Below, one piece after another: positions 24,314 through 33,201 of a stretch of DNA of 47,281 bases. The stretch lies in assembly GCA_002339345.1 (NCBI GenBank), contig DDKM01000091.1, positions 1-47,281 of the forward strand, given 5' to 3'. A program made the position numbers and the translations under genes. Origin of the DNA: Firmicutes bacterium UBA2598. Lineage in GTDB: Bacteria; Bacillota; PH28-bin88. The stretch's first letter is position 1; the number at the start of each line of letters is the position of its first letter. The notes beneath the pieces were generated by a model that saw nothing but the letters and a program-made list of their open reading frames with translations, had not been told where the DNA came from and made no database searches.

Positions 24314-25156
24314 TTGGAACGGATTCTATTCAAGATCGGCTCCATCCCCGTTCAGACCTTTGGTGTCTTCGTTGCCCTGGGCGTGTTGGCCGGACTGCTG
24401 CTGGCCCGGTGGGATGCCCGGCGGAAAGGCTTCAAGGAAGATGTGGTAATGGACTTTGCCCTTTATGCCATACTGGCGGGTTTGGCTGGCGCCCGGCTGT
24501 TCTATGCCCTGGTGTACGCACCTGGGTATTACCTGGCGAATCCTTTGGCCATCCTTTATTTCCATGAGGGAGGCCTGTCCATTCACGGCGGTCTAATCGG
24601 CGGGGTACTGGCCGGCATCTGGTATGTACGCAAACACCGGCTGTCTTTCTGGCGCCTGGCCGACCTGTTTGCGCCGGCTATCGCCCTGGGACAGGCTATC
24701 GGCCGCATCGGCTGTGACGTATTTGGCAAGCCCATGGCGGGCAACTGGCCCTGGGGAGTGATGGTCAATGGCCAACTGCTGCATCCGGCCCAGGTTTACG
24801 AATTACTGCTGGATTTTGCCCTGTTCTTCTACCTGTGGCGGCGGCGCACCTCTTTGGCATACAACGGGCAGCTCTTTATCCATTTTGCCGTCTATTATGC
24901 GCTAATTCGGGGTTTGATCGAATTTGTCCGCATCAATCCGGTGGTGTGGGGCCCCTTTACCGTAGCCCATGCTGCCAGTCTGGCCTTTATCGTGGCGGCT
25001 GTTGTGGTGGGGATGGTGCTGAAAAAACGCGCTACCGGGGATGTGCCGGTTCAGGAGGGCAGCCCTGGCCCGCTGTGGCCCCAGGTGGGCGGTCTACTGG
25101 CGGTCATCGCCGTATCCATCGGCATTTACTACAGTTTTCCCCCGTCCCCAATGTAG
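24314..25156 (+). CDS. lgt: Prolipoprotein diacylglyceryl transferase
   Basis: The 280-residue integral membrane enzyme has the Lgt pattern: PVQTFGVFVALGVLAGLLLA, the HEGGLSIHGGLIGGVLAG block and the signature GRIGCDVFGKP around residue 131. It moves a diacylglyceryl group from phosphatidylglycerol to the lipobox cysteine of lipoproteins, such as the one encoded just upstream. The start is TTG 24314 with a GGGGTGGTAGGG region before it. The signature has Cys-Asp where most Lgt have Asn-Phe, a change that is common in variation of this loop. Confidence 0.93.
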   Translation: MERILFKIGSIPVQTFGVFVALGVLAGLLLARWDARRKGFKEDVVMDFALYAILAGLAGARLFYALVYAPGYYLANPLAILYFHEGGLSIHGGLIGGVLAGIWYVRKHRLSFWRLADLFAPAIALGQAIGRIGCDVFGKPMAGNWPWGVMVNGQLLHPAQVYELLLDFALFFYLWRRRTSLAYNGQLFIHFAVYYALIRGLIEFVRINPVVWGPFTVAHAASLAFIVAAVVVGMVLKKRATGDVPVQEGSPGPLWPQVGGLLAVIAVSIGIYYSFPPSPM

Positions 25157-25254
25157 CAGAACTGGGCCACGGAGCGGGTGTGCATAGCAGGGCGGTATTT
25201 CCTCCAAAATAAGGCCAGGATAACTTACCCTTGCCGGGTAAAGGAGGGGACGCC

Positions 25255-26136
25255 ATGCCCTCTGGGCACGACGAACACTTGCGTGACGCCATCCTGGACA
25301 CCCTGGCCAGTACCATGCAGCATAGTTCCTTTGACATCAAGGTGGCCGTGCAAAACGGCATTGTCCAGTTGATGGGTTTCGTGGATGTACTGGCGGAAAA
25401 GGCCAGGGCGGAGGAACTGGTCCGTGGTTTCCCGGGTGTAAAGAAAATCGAGAATAACCTGACGGTTGCCACCGATGGGGGTATCGATGACGATGATGTG
25501 GCGGAAGCCATCAGGCAGCGCTTGGCCGAAATGCCAGATAATGTATTAAAAGGGGTACAGGTGACGGTGACCAGGGGGGTAGCTCACCTGCAGGGACGGG
25601 TACACTCCCTGGCGGAAAAACACGGGTGTATCGATGCAGCCCGGGATGTGATGGGTATCAAGGAAGTAATCGCGGACTTGGCGGTAGCCGACCATGAACC
25701 GGTGGATGACGCCACCATCACCAACATGGTGGAACTGGCCCTGTCCAGGGAATTGAAGGTGGATGCACGGCAGGTGAATACTTCCACCAGGCGCGGGGTG
25801 GTTACCCTTACCGGCTGGGTGGAAAGGCCGGAGGCGGTGGCCGCAGCTGCCAGAGCGGCAGCGGGTGTGCAAGGTGTACGCGCCATCGACAACCGGCTAA
25901 TACCATTGCGGGGGTCAAAGGACCACAATGTCAAGCAAACAACCCGGCTGATGCAAGAACTGCAAAGGGAACCCCATCTTAACCCTGGCCAGATCAAGGC
26001 CTTTGTCATCGGTACTACCGCTTACCTGGGCGGCGAGGTTTATAGCCAGGAGGCCAAGGAATCAGCGGAACGGGCCGCCCGCCGGGTGCCGGGCATCCGG
26101 GCGGTCAGCAACGATATTTTTGTGGGCACCCACTGA
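25255..26136 (+). CDS. Protein with four BON-type domains
   Basis: This 293-residue protein starts at ATG 25255 behind AAAGGAGGGGA. Four repeats of the BON fold can be read, each with the hydrophobic V-x-L-x-G-x-V block: VQLMGFVD, AHLQGRVH, VTLTGWVE and AYLGGEVY, each followed by helix residues and GV/GI-x-x-V/I. No signal peptide is seen, so it may be cytoplasmic, unlike most BON proteins (OsmY-type), which are exported. BON domains bind phospholipid or other ligands. The fourth domain follows a linker (KQTTRLMQELQREPHL). Function is unknown. Confidence 0.8.
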   Translation: MPSGHDEHLRDAILDTLASTMQHSSFDIKVAVQNGIVQLMGFVDVLAEKARAEELVRGFPGVKKIENNLTVATDGGIDDDDVAEAIRQRLAEMPDNVLKGVQVTVTRGVAHLQGRVHSLAEKHGCIDAARDVMGIKEVIADLAVADHEPVDDATITNMVELALSRELKVDARQVNTSTRRGVVTLTGWVERPEAVAAAARAAAGVQGVRAIDNRLIPLRGSKDHNVKQTTRLMQELQREPHLNPGQIKAFVIGTTAYLGGEVYSQEAKESAERAARRVPGIRAVSNDIFVGTH

Positions 26137-26263
26137 GGTGAAAAATTGACGTTGGACGGGGCGAAAGGCCCCTTTCCGCTATTTTAAAGGAATATTGACT
26201 GCCGCCCCGAATATACAGCTATGAATGAGGTAAATTATGCCTTGAGAACTGGGGGAGAGGGGA

Positions 26264-27520
26264 TTGGGGGGGTTGTTTGTAATTAAAGGTGGGAGTGCTC
26301 TCCAGGGCAGGGTGGTGGTCAGCGGAGCCAAAAACGCCGCCCTGCCCATCCTGGCGGCTGTACCCATGGCCAGGGGGCAGATCCTCCTGGACAATGTGCC
26401 GCCCATTGCTGACGTGGAGGCCATGCTGGCCCTGATAGCAGAGTTGGGGGTCAGTGTGCAGCGGGAAGGGGAGGGCCGGCTGGTGTTAGTCCCACCGGAC
26501 CGTCCGGCGGGGCTTGTCAGCTACCATCTGGCCAAGCGACTACGGGCCTCCAACCTTTTGCTGGGTAGTTTGCTGGCGAGAAACGGCCTGGCCAGGGTAC
26601 CCCTGCCTGGCGGCTGTGATATCGGGTCCCGGCCAATGGACCTGCACCTGAAGGCTTTCCGGGCCCTGGGGGCGGAGGTGGAAATGGACCACGGTTTTGT
26701 CACCGCCTCGGGCAGCCTTGTTGGCACGGAAATTTATCTGGATTTTCCCAGTGTAGGTGCCACAGAGAATGCCATGATGGCCGCCTGTGGGGCTTTGGGC
26801 CAAACCGTCATCATCAATGCCGCCCGGGAGCCGGAGGTGGTTGATCTGGCCAATTTCATCAATACCATGGGTGGTAGGGTGCGGGGAGCGGGGACCGGCG
26901 CCATCCGGGTGGATGGACCCTGTGAACTGGCTGGCGGGTACTACAGTGTTATTCCCGACCGCATCGAGGCCGGTACCTTTATGGTGGGTGCAGTGATGAC
27001 CGGTGGAGATGTGGTGGTGGACGCGGTAATCCCCACCCACCTGCAGCCGGTGATAGCAAAGTTGCGGGAGGTTGGGGCGGAAGTATTTGAGGAGGAAGAG
27101 CGGATCCGGGTAGTGGGCCGGCCGCAGTTACGACCGTTGACCCTGAAGACCATGCCATACCCGGGCTTTCCCACCGACCTGCAGCCCCAGATGACCGCCC
27201 TTTTGAGTATTGTCAAGGGTACATCCCTGGTGGTGGAAAACCTGTTTGAAAACCGCCTGCGGATAGCCTGTGAACTGCAACGCATGGGAGCGGATATCAA
27301 GGTGGAGGGCCAGGCTGCTGTGGTGGAGGGAGTGGGGAGGTTGTCCGGCAGCCGGGTACAGGCCACCGATTTGAGATGCGGTGCAGCCCTGGTGCTGGCT
27401 GGACTGGTAGCGGAAGGACAAACGGAAGTGGATGAGATTCACTTTATCGAGCGAGGTTATGTTAACCTGGACCATAAACTAAACAGCTTAGGTGCAATGA
27501 TTAGGCGTGCCGGGGGGTAG
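26264..27520 (+). CDS. murA: UDP-N-acetylglucosamine 1-carboxyvinyltransferase
   Basis: The 418-residue enzyme shows the MurA pattern: SGAKNAALPILAA at the N-terminus, RASNLLLGSLLAR, and the catalytic loop PGGCDIGSRPMDLH with C118 (equivalent to C115 of E. coli, the fosfomycin target). It transfers enolpyruvate from PEP to UDP-GlcNAc, the first committed step of peptidoglycan synthesis. TTG 26264 lies six bases after GGGGGAG; TTG 26273 is possible. The 127-base gap before it contains a short GGGGC/GCCCC hairpin (26158-26172) and a TTGACT, but no convincing promoter. Confidence 0.95.
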   Translation: MGGLFVIKGGSALQGRVVVSGAKNAALPILAAVPMARGQILLDNVPPIADVEAMLALIAELGVSVQREGEGRLVLVPPDRPAGLVSYHLAKRLRASNLLLGSLLARNGLARVPLPGGCDIGSRPMDLHLKAFRALGAEVEMDHGFVTASGSLVGTEIYLDFPSVGATENAMMAACGALGQTVIINAAREPEVVDLANFINTMGGRVRGAGTGAIRVDGPCELAGGYYSVIPDRIEAGTFMVGAVMTGGDVVVDAVIPTHLQPVIAKLREVGAEVFEEEERIRVVGRPQLRPLTLKTMPYPGFPTDLQPQMTALLSIVKGTSLVVENLFENRLRIACELQRMGADIKVEGQAAVVEGVGRLSGSRVQATDLRCGAALVLAGLVAEGQTEVDEIHFIERGYVNLDHKLNSLGAMIRRAGG

Positions 27521-27528
27521 AAAGGGCT

Positions 27529-28677
27529 ATGAGCTATTTTGAACGGGACTATTATGATTATGGCCCAAAGCGGCCGAGTTTTCTGGGTCTTTTTCTGGCG
27601 GCCCTGTTTGGCGCTCTGCTGGGCGGGATGCTGATTCTGGCGGTGGGACCTGACTTGCTAACGGGGCGGAAGCCCCCTGAACAACAGCTACCCTGGCAGC
27701 AGGACGGCCAGGACCTGCGTACCCCGCGACTTGACTGGGATCCCACCGCTTCACCGGTGGTGGTCATTGCTGAACAGGTCGGCCCCACCGTGGTTGGTAT
27801 TACCACCATTAAATCCGGGCGGGCCATCCAGGGAGCTTCTTCCTCCGGTTCCGGTGTTATTATTGACGGCCGAAACGGTTATATCGTGACCAATTATCAT
27901 GTGGTGGAAGGGGCGCGGGAAATCCGGGTGCGCCTGGATGACGATTCCCAGTATGTAGCTACCCTGGTGGGTTATGACTGGCAGACGGATCTGGCTGTCT
28001 TACGAATCAATGCTACAAACCTGCCGGAGGCCAGACTGGGGGATTCCAATCAACTCAAGGTTGGTGAACTGGCGGTGGCCATCGGTAACCCCCTGGGGCT
28101 GGACTTTGCCCGTTCCGTAACATCCGGGGTAATTAGCGCTTTGAACCGGGAAATCACCGTCACCAGTGCCGGTACCGAGGTCACCTTGCGGGTTATCCAA
28201 ACCGATGCCGCCATTAACCCCGGTAACAGCGGGGGGGCGCTGGTCAATGGCCAGGGGGAAGTGATCGGCATCAATAGTGTGAAAATTGCCCGGGCCGGTG
28301 TGGAGGGCATGGGTTTTGCCATTCCCATCAGTGACGCCCGTCCGGTGATCGAACAGCTGATCAGCCAGGGCTTTGTCCGGCGACCGTTCCTTGGCATCTT
28401 CAACTTTGAAGAGGTGACACCCCAAATAGCCCAGTGGTACCGCCTGCCGGAGGGCCTGTACGTCGGTGGTGTGGTGCAGGGTGGACCGGCGGCCCAGGCG
28501 GGTATGCGGGTGGAGGATGTGATCGTATCCCTGGGTGGCCGGGAGATCAAAACCATGCGGGACTTCCACACCGCGCTGAACGCCCACCAGGTGGGGGATG
28601 AGGTCAAGGTGGTGGTCATCCGCGACGGTCGCCGGGTGGAATTGACCGTTAAGCTGGGAGAGGCGCCGCGCGGATAG
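27529..28677 (+). CDS. htrA: HtrA/DegP-like membrane-anchored serine protease
   Basis: The 382-residue S1C protease has an N-terminal membrane helix (about residues 17-40), a trypsin-like domain with catalytic H124 (TNYHVVEGA), D154 (TDLAVLR) and S234 (GNSGGALV), and one PDZ domain (about 280-375). It degrades or refolds damaged proteins at the outer membrane face. Eight bases separate it from murA. An ATG is used. It starts a run of genes (htrA, CxxH protein, rlmH) that is conserved in many Firmicutes. Confidence 0.94.
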   Translation: MSYFERDYYDYGPKRPSFLGLFLAALFGALLGGMLILAVGPDLLTGRKPPEQQLPWQQDGQDLRTPRLDWDPTASPVVVIAEQVGPTVVGITTIKSGRAIQGASSSGSGVIIDGRNGYIVTNYHVVEGAREIRVRLDDDSQYVATLVGYDWQTDLAVLRINATNLPEARLGDSNQLKVGELAVAIGNPLGLDFARSVTSGVISALNREITVTSAGTEVTLRVIQTDAAINPGNSGGALVNGQGEVIGINSVKIARAGVEGMGFAIPISDARPVIEQLISQGFVRRPFLGIFNFEEVTPQIAQWYRLPEGLYVGGVVQGGPAAQAGMRVEDVIVSLGGREIKTMRDFHTALNAHQVGDEVKVVVIRDGRRVELTVKLGEAPRG

Positions 28678-28699
28678 TTGCCAAAAAGGAGAGGTTCCT

Positions 28700-28867
28700 T
28701 TGTACGTGGTTTGTGAGCAGCACCTGGAACGTGCCCTGGATGATTTCGTAGAGGTGTATGGCAGCCCGCCAGATTTATACCTGTTGGACAAGGTGTCCTT
28801 CACCGACTGGATCAGCCCTGCCAGCTGCGATTTTTGCCACTTGCCGCCCAAGTACCTGGTGGTGTAA
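28700..28867 (+). CDS. CxxH/CxxC zinc-ribbon-like protein, BA_5709 family
   Basis: This 55-residue protein starts at TTG 28700, about seven bases after AAGGAGAGG. The pattern VVCEQHLERALDDFVEVYG, then ASCDFCHLPPKYLVV, with CxxH near the N-terminus and CxxC near the C-terminus, matches the small BA_5709-type family found between htrA and rlmH in Bacilli and Clostridia. The four residues likely bind zinc. Function is unknown. Confidence 0.85.
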   Translation: MYVVCEQHLERALDDFVEVYGSPPDLYLLDKVSFTDWISPASCDFCHLPPKYLVV

Positions 28868-28906
28868 TTTCCTTGTGGGCATATTTGAAAAGGGGGTAAT
28901 CAGGAG

Positions 28907-29080
28907 ATGATGAACTACTCCATGGGTGGCCTGTTTATGTACCTTAGCATGCTTGTGGTGTGGGCCATCCCCTTTATTCTGATTTACCTGGGATTTCGCT
29001 TTGTCCAGACCCAGCAGGAAATGGCCAGGGCCCTGGGGGAAATTGCCCGGGCCCTGGATAATAAAGGACGGGAGCCTTAG
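28907..29080 (+). CDS. Small single-helix membrane protein
   Basis: This 57-residue gene starts at a double ATG (28907 and 28910) behind AGGGGG. A hydrophobic helix (about residues 8-28) is followed by an amphipathic charged tail (QTQQEMARALGEIARALD). I do not recognise a family. It lies between the CxxH gene and rlmH in the same direction with a six-base gap to rlmH, so it is probably co-transcribed. Confidence 0.7.
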   Translation: MMNYSMGGLFMYLSMLVVWAIPFILIYLGFRFVQTQQEMARALGEIARALDNKGREP

Positions 29081-29086
29081 CAAAAG

Positions 29087-29569
29087 GTGCAGAACTTCCG
29101 GATTATCGCGGTGGGGAAGCTCAGGGAAAAATACCTGGCTGCCGGGGTGGCGGAGTATCTAAAACGTTTGGGCGGCCTGGCCAGGGTGGAAATGGTTGAG
29201 GTGGGTGATGAACCACTCCCCGAACCCCTTTCCCCGGCCATGGCGGAGATGGCCATGGCCAGGGAAGGAGAGCGACTGTTGAGCAAAACACGACCCCAGG
29301 CCTACTGTGTGGCTCTGGCCATCCATGGTAAATCCCTGGGTTCCGAGGAATTTGCCGCACTACTGGCCGATCTGGGGTTAAAGGGTCACTCCCAGGTGGA
29401 TTTTATCATCGGCGGTACCCTGGGCCTTTCCCCTGCCGTCCTTAACCGTGCCAACCTGCTGCTTTCCCTTTCCACCATGACCCTGCCCCATCAGCTGGCC
29501 CGCCTGGTCCTGGCGGAACAGCTCTACCGTGCCTGCAAAATCAACCGCGGCGAAAAATATCATAAGTAA
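29087..29569 (+). CDS. rlmH: 23S rRNA (pseudouridine1915-N3)-methyltransferase
   Basis: The 160-residue SPOUT methyltransferase has the start IIAVGKLREKYLAAGVAEYLKR, the SAM-binding IIGGTLGLSP loop and the C-terminal LPHQLARLVLAEQLYRACKINRGEKYHK. It methylates pseudouridine 1915 in helix 69 of 23S rRNA. The start is GTG 29087. Downstream sequence (29570-29716) drops sharply in G+C and carries a TATAAT at 29619-29624. Confidence 0.95.
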   Translation: MQNFRIIAVGKLREKYLAAGVAEYLKRLGGLARVEMVEVGDEPLPEPLSPAMAEMAMAREGERLLSKTRPQAYCVALAIHGKSLGSEEFAALLADLGLKGHSQVDFIIGGTLGLSPAVLNRANLLLSLSTMTLPHQLARLVLAEQLYRACKINRGEKYHK

Positions 29570-29716
29570 CTGGGAACCAAAAACCCTCCATTATACCACC
29601 AGGGATATATTGCTAAAGTATAATTGGGGTGATTTCACAGCCTTTTTTCAGCACTAATTTCCTCAGAAAAAGGAATAATAACACTAGCCAATCCATTTAT
29701 GCGAGGAGTGGATGAA

Positions 29717-30241
29717 GTGTTCAAAATGAAAGACAAAGTTGTTTTAGGTGTTGCAGCTGGTCTCGCTGGAAATGCGGTTAAAATGGTGATCGATGAAGTC
29801 TTCAGAAAAAAGAAGATATCACAGCGTTCATTCCGTCAAACCGCTGCCGGTGCATGGGTTTCAACGCGCAGTGAAGCCGATAGCCTGCAAGGACAAATTT
29901 TGGGAGGATTACTTGATTTTGGTATGGGCATATTGGGCGGTATTTCAATGGTGCATATGCTGTCTAAAACCGGGCGTGATTATGTTGCGATTAAAGGAAT
30001 TACTGCGGGGATAGCAATGGGTTCGTTAATTACCTTTGCTATGGGAACTCTGCCCAAAAATCAACTTAAACCAACTGACGCTGCAAGCAACCTGTCATAT
30101 ATGTTGAGTCATGCTGCATACGGGCTTGCAACAACTGCTGTAGCCGCCAAATTAGGTCACCCGTCGTTGTTTGATTCCAACCCACAAAACATTTGGCTTG
30201 AGCCTTCGGAACAGACCACAGAACAAAAAATAAAGAAGTAA
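29717..30241 (+). CDS. AT-rich membrane protein, possibly acquired
   Basis: The 174-residue protein has three to four hydrophobic segments (VVLGVAAGLAGNAVKMV, GLLDFGMGILGGISMV, GITAGIAMGSLITFAMG, ASNLSYMLSHAAYGLATTAV), a plan similar to small Firmicute membrane proteins such as the YqhR or DUF1440 type, but I cannot name the family with confidence. GTG 29717 follows AGGAGTGG; ATG 29699 has no ribosome site. A 60-base sample here is about 38% G+C, against about 58% in rlmH. This and the lone position suggest horizontal transfer. Confidence 0.7.
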   Translation: MFKMKDKVVLGVAAGLAGNAVKMVIDEVFRKKKISQRSFRQTAAGAWVSTRSEADSLQGQILGGLLDFGMGILGGISMVHMLSKTGRDYVAIKGITAGIAMGSLITFAMGTLPKNQLKPTDAASNLSYMLSHAAYGLATTAVAAKLGHPSLFDSNPQNIWLEPSEQTTEQKIKK

Positions 30242-30310
30242 TATCAGAGAAGTTGCGGAAATAGTGGGGGAGTATGTCTTGTGCTCCTCCACCGTCTATT
30301 TTGGCTGGTT

Positions 30311-30340
30311 TTAAAATTAAAATACCATAACAGTTATAAT
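30311..30340 (+). promoter_or_regulatory. Probable promoter of the mqnB-mqnD pair
   Basis: TTAAAA (30311-30316) and TATAAT (30335-30340) with an 18-base spacer lie 38 bases before the mqnB start. Confidence 0.55.
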
Positions 30341-30378
30341 GAATTTCCCATGAATCGGCAAAAAAGGGGCAAGCAAAA

Positions 30379-31032
30379 ATGAATTTTAGTTTAAAGCGTG
30401 TCCTTATTATGACAGCTGTTTCGGCGGAGAGGGACGCAGTGTTGCATGGGCTGCAGGGCCATAATGGGTTTGATGTTTTGGTGGGAGGCGTGGGCCCGGT
30501 GTCGGCTGCTGCCAGCACGGCGAAGGTGTTGGCAACAGCCGAGTACGGTTTGGTGTTGAGCGCCGGGATCGGAGGCGGCTTTCCCGGTAGGGCTGGGGTG
30601 GGCTGCCTGGTGGTGGCCAGCGCAATCGTCGCCGCCGACCTGGGAGTGGAGACCCCCGAAGGCTTTTGCAGTTTGGATGAATTGGGCTTCGGCCCCACCC
30701 GCATCCCGGTGGAAGATGGTCTGGTGAATCGTGTGACTGGGGCGCTGCAGGCAGCCAAGTTGCCGGTTAAAACCGGGCCTGTGCTCACTGTGTCAACGGT
30801 AACGGGTACGGCTGCCAGTGCCGCACAACTGGCCTCCCGGGTTCCGGGGGCCACAGCCGAGGCCATGGAAGGGTATGGCGTGGCCCTCGCAGCCCACCAG
30901 CAGGGTGTGCCGGCTCTAGAACTACGGGCCATCTCAAACCTGGTCGGCCCCCGTGACCGGGCCGCATGGCGGATCGAAGATGCTTTGAAGGTTCTAACAG
31001 CAGCCAGTTCCGTATTAGCGGGGGTGTTATGA
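30379..31032 (+). CDS. mqnB: Futalosine hydrolase
   Basis: The 217-residue protein belongs to the nucleoside phosphorylase/hydrolase fold: GGVGPVSAAASTAKVL, SAGIGGGFPG and the substrate region AEAMEGYGVALAAHQQGVPALELRAISN. This last block and the neighbouring mqnD identify it as futalosine hydrolase, which removes adenine (hypoxanthine in some routes) from futalosine in menaquinone synthesis. ATG 30379 follows AAGGGG. The stop overlaps the mqnD start by four bases. Confidence 0.9.
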   Translation: MNFSLKRVLIMTAVSAERDAVLHGLQGHNGFDVLVGGVGPVSAAASTAKVLATAEYGLVLSAGIGGGFPGRAGVGCLVVASAIVAADLGVETPEGFCSLDELGFGPTRIPVEDGLVNRVTGALQAAKLPVKTGPVLTVSTVTGTAASAAQLASRVPGATAEAMEGYGVALAAHQQGVPALELRAISNLVGPRDRAAWRIEDALKVLTAASSVLAGVL

Positions 31033-31877
31033 TGAAAATCGCCTTTTCTCCTTGCCCCAATGACACCTTTATTTTCCATGCCTGGGTGCACGGTCTCATA
31101 CCCGGTGCGCCGGAGCTTGACGTAACCTATGCAGATATTGACATCACCAACAGTCTGGCAGCGGGCTCCCACGGGCCGGATGTGTTGAAAATCTCTTATG
31201 CCGCCCTACCATGGGTATTGTCGGAATACGCGCTGCTGCCATGTGGGGGTGCTTTGGGGAGGGGATGCGGGCCGCTGGTATTGATGGCAACCACAGAAAA
31301 CGGTTCCAAAGGTGGAGCCATGCTGGCAGGCCGGCGGGTGGCGGTACCCAGTGAGCGCTCAACGGCCTACTTGTTATTCCGCCTGTGGGCGGCACAACAG
31401 GTGCCAGGGGGTGTGGGAGAGATTGTGGTTCTACCCTTTCACGAGATCATGCCAGCGGTGCGTGATGGTGTGGTTGATGCCGGGCTTGTAATCCACGAGG
31501 CTCGCTTCACCTACCCTGTCTATGGGTTGACTTTGTTGTCCGATCTGGGCAGTTGGTGGGAGGAAGATACCAACTTGCCGCTGCCCCTGGGAGCGATTAT
31601 TGCCCGCCGTTCACTGGACCTGCCTGCCATCGCCGGCTGGATTCGGGCTTCTGTCAAATACGCCTGGGCACACCCGGAGGCATCCCGGGAATACGTACTG
31701 AGCCACGCCCAGGAGATGTCCCCCGAAGTGGCACAGGCACACATCGCCCTGTATGTGAACGAGTTTACCGTCGATTTAGGTGAAACAGGGTATCAGGCAG
31801 TTTCCACCCTGCTGAGCCGGGCCTCGCAAGAAGGATTGGTACCAAAGGTAGATTTGGCGGCACTGCTTTGCAGATAG
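31029..31877 (+). CDS. mqnD: 1,4-dihydroxy-6-naphthoate synthase
   Basis: The 282-residue protein has the MqnD start IAFSPCPNDTFIFHAWVHG and the blocks DVLKISYAALP, GCGPLV and FHEIMPAVRDGVVDAGLVIHEARFTY. It converts cyclic dehypoxanthine futalosine to 1,4-dihydroxy-6-naphthoate, so this organism makes menaquinone by the futalosine route. The start is the ATG at 31029 or the adjacent one at 31032, overlapping mqnB. The other genes of the pathway (mqnA, mqnC) are not in the window. Confidence 0.94.
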   Translation: MMKIAFSPCPNDTFIFHAWVHGLIPGAPELDVTYADIDITNSLAAGSHGPDVLKISYAALPWVLSEYALLPCGGALGRGCGPLVLMATTENGSKGGAMLAGRRVAVPSERSTAYLLFRLWAAQQVPGGVGEIVVLPFHEIMPAVRDGVVDAGLVIHEARFTYPVYGLTLLSDLGSWWEEDTNLPLPLGAIIARRSLDLPAIAGWIRASVKYAWAHPEASREYVLSHAQEMSPEVAQAHIALYVNEFTVDLGETGYQAVSTLLSRASQEGLVPKVDLAALLCR

Positions 31878-31922
31878 GCACTTCTGGCGGAGCAAGGGGG
31901 ATAAACTTGAGGGGTAGTGCGT

Positions 31923-31968
31923 GAACCTCCTCCGGGACAAGCCCGCAGGCTTCCCAGCGGGGGTTTCT
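31923..31968. repeat. Large hairpin in the mqnD-reductase gap
   Basis: GAACC at 31923 and GGTTTC at 31963-31968 close a bulged stem with a perfect inner AAGCC-CGCA-GGCTT hairpin (31939-31952). Ends of IS200/IS605-type elements often look like this, but no transposase is here. The rest of the 31878-32119 gap has a CCGGC/GGCCGG hairpin near 32028-32045 and the reductase ribosome site. Confidence 0.45.
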
Positions 31969-32119
31969 CATATCATCGAAGAGCCGCCCGCTAAAATGCT
32001 GGTCTTACGCCCCTTTCGTGAGCTATATCCGGCTTCTTGGCCGGGAGGCCCGGTCCATGGGCAGACATGGAAATGTTGGAGGACAAAACAATTACCACTA
32101 TATAGGAGGTTGAGCAATC

Positions 32120-33145
32120 ATGAAGTACCTGGCTCTAGGTAAAACCGGGCTGATGGTTTCCGAAGTGGGGTTTGGGGCGATCCCCATCATCCGCCTGGAT
32201 GCGACAAAGGCGGTCAGGGTGCTGCACAGGGCCCTTGACCATGGTATCAACTTTTACGATACCGCCAATGCCTATAAGGATAGTGAGGAGAAGATCGGGC
32301 AGGCCTTTGCCGGGGTGCGGGACAGGGTGATCATTGCCACCAAGACCGGGAAAAGGGATGCCGCGGGGACCATGCGTCATTTGGAAAACAGCCTGCGCAT
32401 GCTGCGAACCGACTATATCGATCTATACCAGTTACATCAGGTAGCCAGGGAAGAGGACTGGCAAGGGGTGCTGGCCCCGGGTGGAGCCGTGGAAGCCATG
32501 CAAAAGGCCAGGGAACAGGGGAAAATCCGGTTCATGGGAGTCTCCTCCCATAACCAGGAAATGGCCGTAAAAATGATTCAGACGGGCCTGTTCAGCACCA
32601 TCCAGTTCCCCTTTAGCTTTATTGAGGACGGCGCCAAAGACCACCTGCATCCGGTGGCCCGCGAGCTTGGTGTGGGGATTATCGCCATGAAGCCCTTTGC
32701 CGGCGGGGTGATTGACAATGCCCCACTAGCCTTCAAGTTCCTGCGGCAGTACCCCGATGCCATTCCTATCCCGGGTTATGATTCGGTAGCATCGGTGGAT
32801 GAAATCGTGGCCATTTACCAGCAGCCCAACGGGATCACCGCCGAAGACCTGGCCGCCATGGAGCGTTACCGGCGGGATCTGGGTGCCAGGTTTTGCCGGC
32901 GCTGTGAGTATTGCCAGCCTTGCCCCAATGGGGTAATGATCACCCTGTCCATGACCTACCCGTTGGTAGCCCTCCGGATGTCACCGGCCGTGGCCGTGGA
33001 GTTTTCCGGCAAGGCACTGGCTACGGTGTCTAAGTGCACGGAGTGCGGCATCTGTGTGGAAAAATGCCCCTATGACCTCCCGATACCGAAACTGCTGCAG
33101 GACCACTACCGCTTATGGGAACAGCATCTATTGACATTGCCATAA
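32120..33145 (+). CDS. Aldo/keto reductase with C-terminal ferredoxin domain
   Basis: The 341-residue protein has an aldo/keto reductase barrel (FYDTANAYKDSEEKIGQAF with the catalytic tyrosine, IATKTGK with the lysine, LYQLHQV with the histidine) followed by a ferredoxin-like end. CRRCEYCQPCP (from residue 259) and CTECGICVEKCP (about 305-316) supply ligands for iron-sulfur clusters. Proteins of this type are common in anaerobes. The natural substrate is not known. ATG 32120 follows TAGGAGG. Confidence 0.9.
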   Translation: MKYLALGKTGLMVSEVGFGAIPIIRLDATKAVRVLHRALDHGINFYDTANAYKDSEEKIGQAFAGVRDRVIIATKTGKRDAAGTMRHLENSLRMLRTDYIDLYQLHQVAREEDWQGVLAPGGAVEAMQKAREQGKIRFMGVSSHNQEMAVKMIQTGLFSTIQFPFSFIEDGAKDHLHPVARELGVGIIAMKPFAGGVIDNAPLAFKFLRQYPDAIPIPGYDSVASVDEIVAIYQQPNGITAEDLAAMERYRRDLGARFCRRCEYCQPCPNGVMITLSMTYPLVALRMSPAVAVEFSGKALATVSKCTECGICVEKCPYDLPIPKLLQDHYRLWEQHLLTLP

Positions 33146-33160
33146 TGGTAGCCTTATAAT
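33131..33160 (+). promoter_or_regulatory. Promoter inside the end of the reductase gene
   Basis: A perfect TTGACA (33131-33136) and perfect TATAAT (33155-33160) are 18 bases apart. Transcription would begin near 33167 and lead into the 33202 mini-gene and on toward the FmdE-like gene. Confidence 0.7.
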
Positions 33161-33201
33161 GAGCACAAGACATTACAGGTTGGCTGGTATTTTGAAGAGG
33201 A

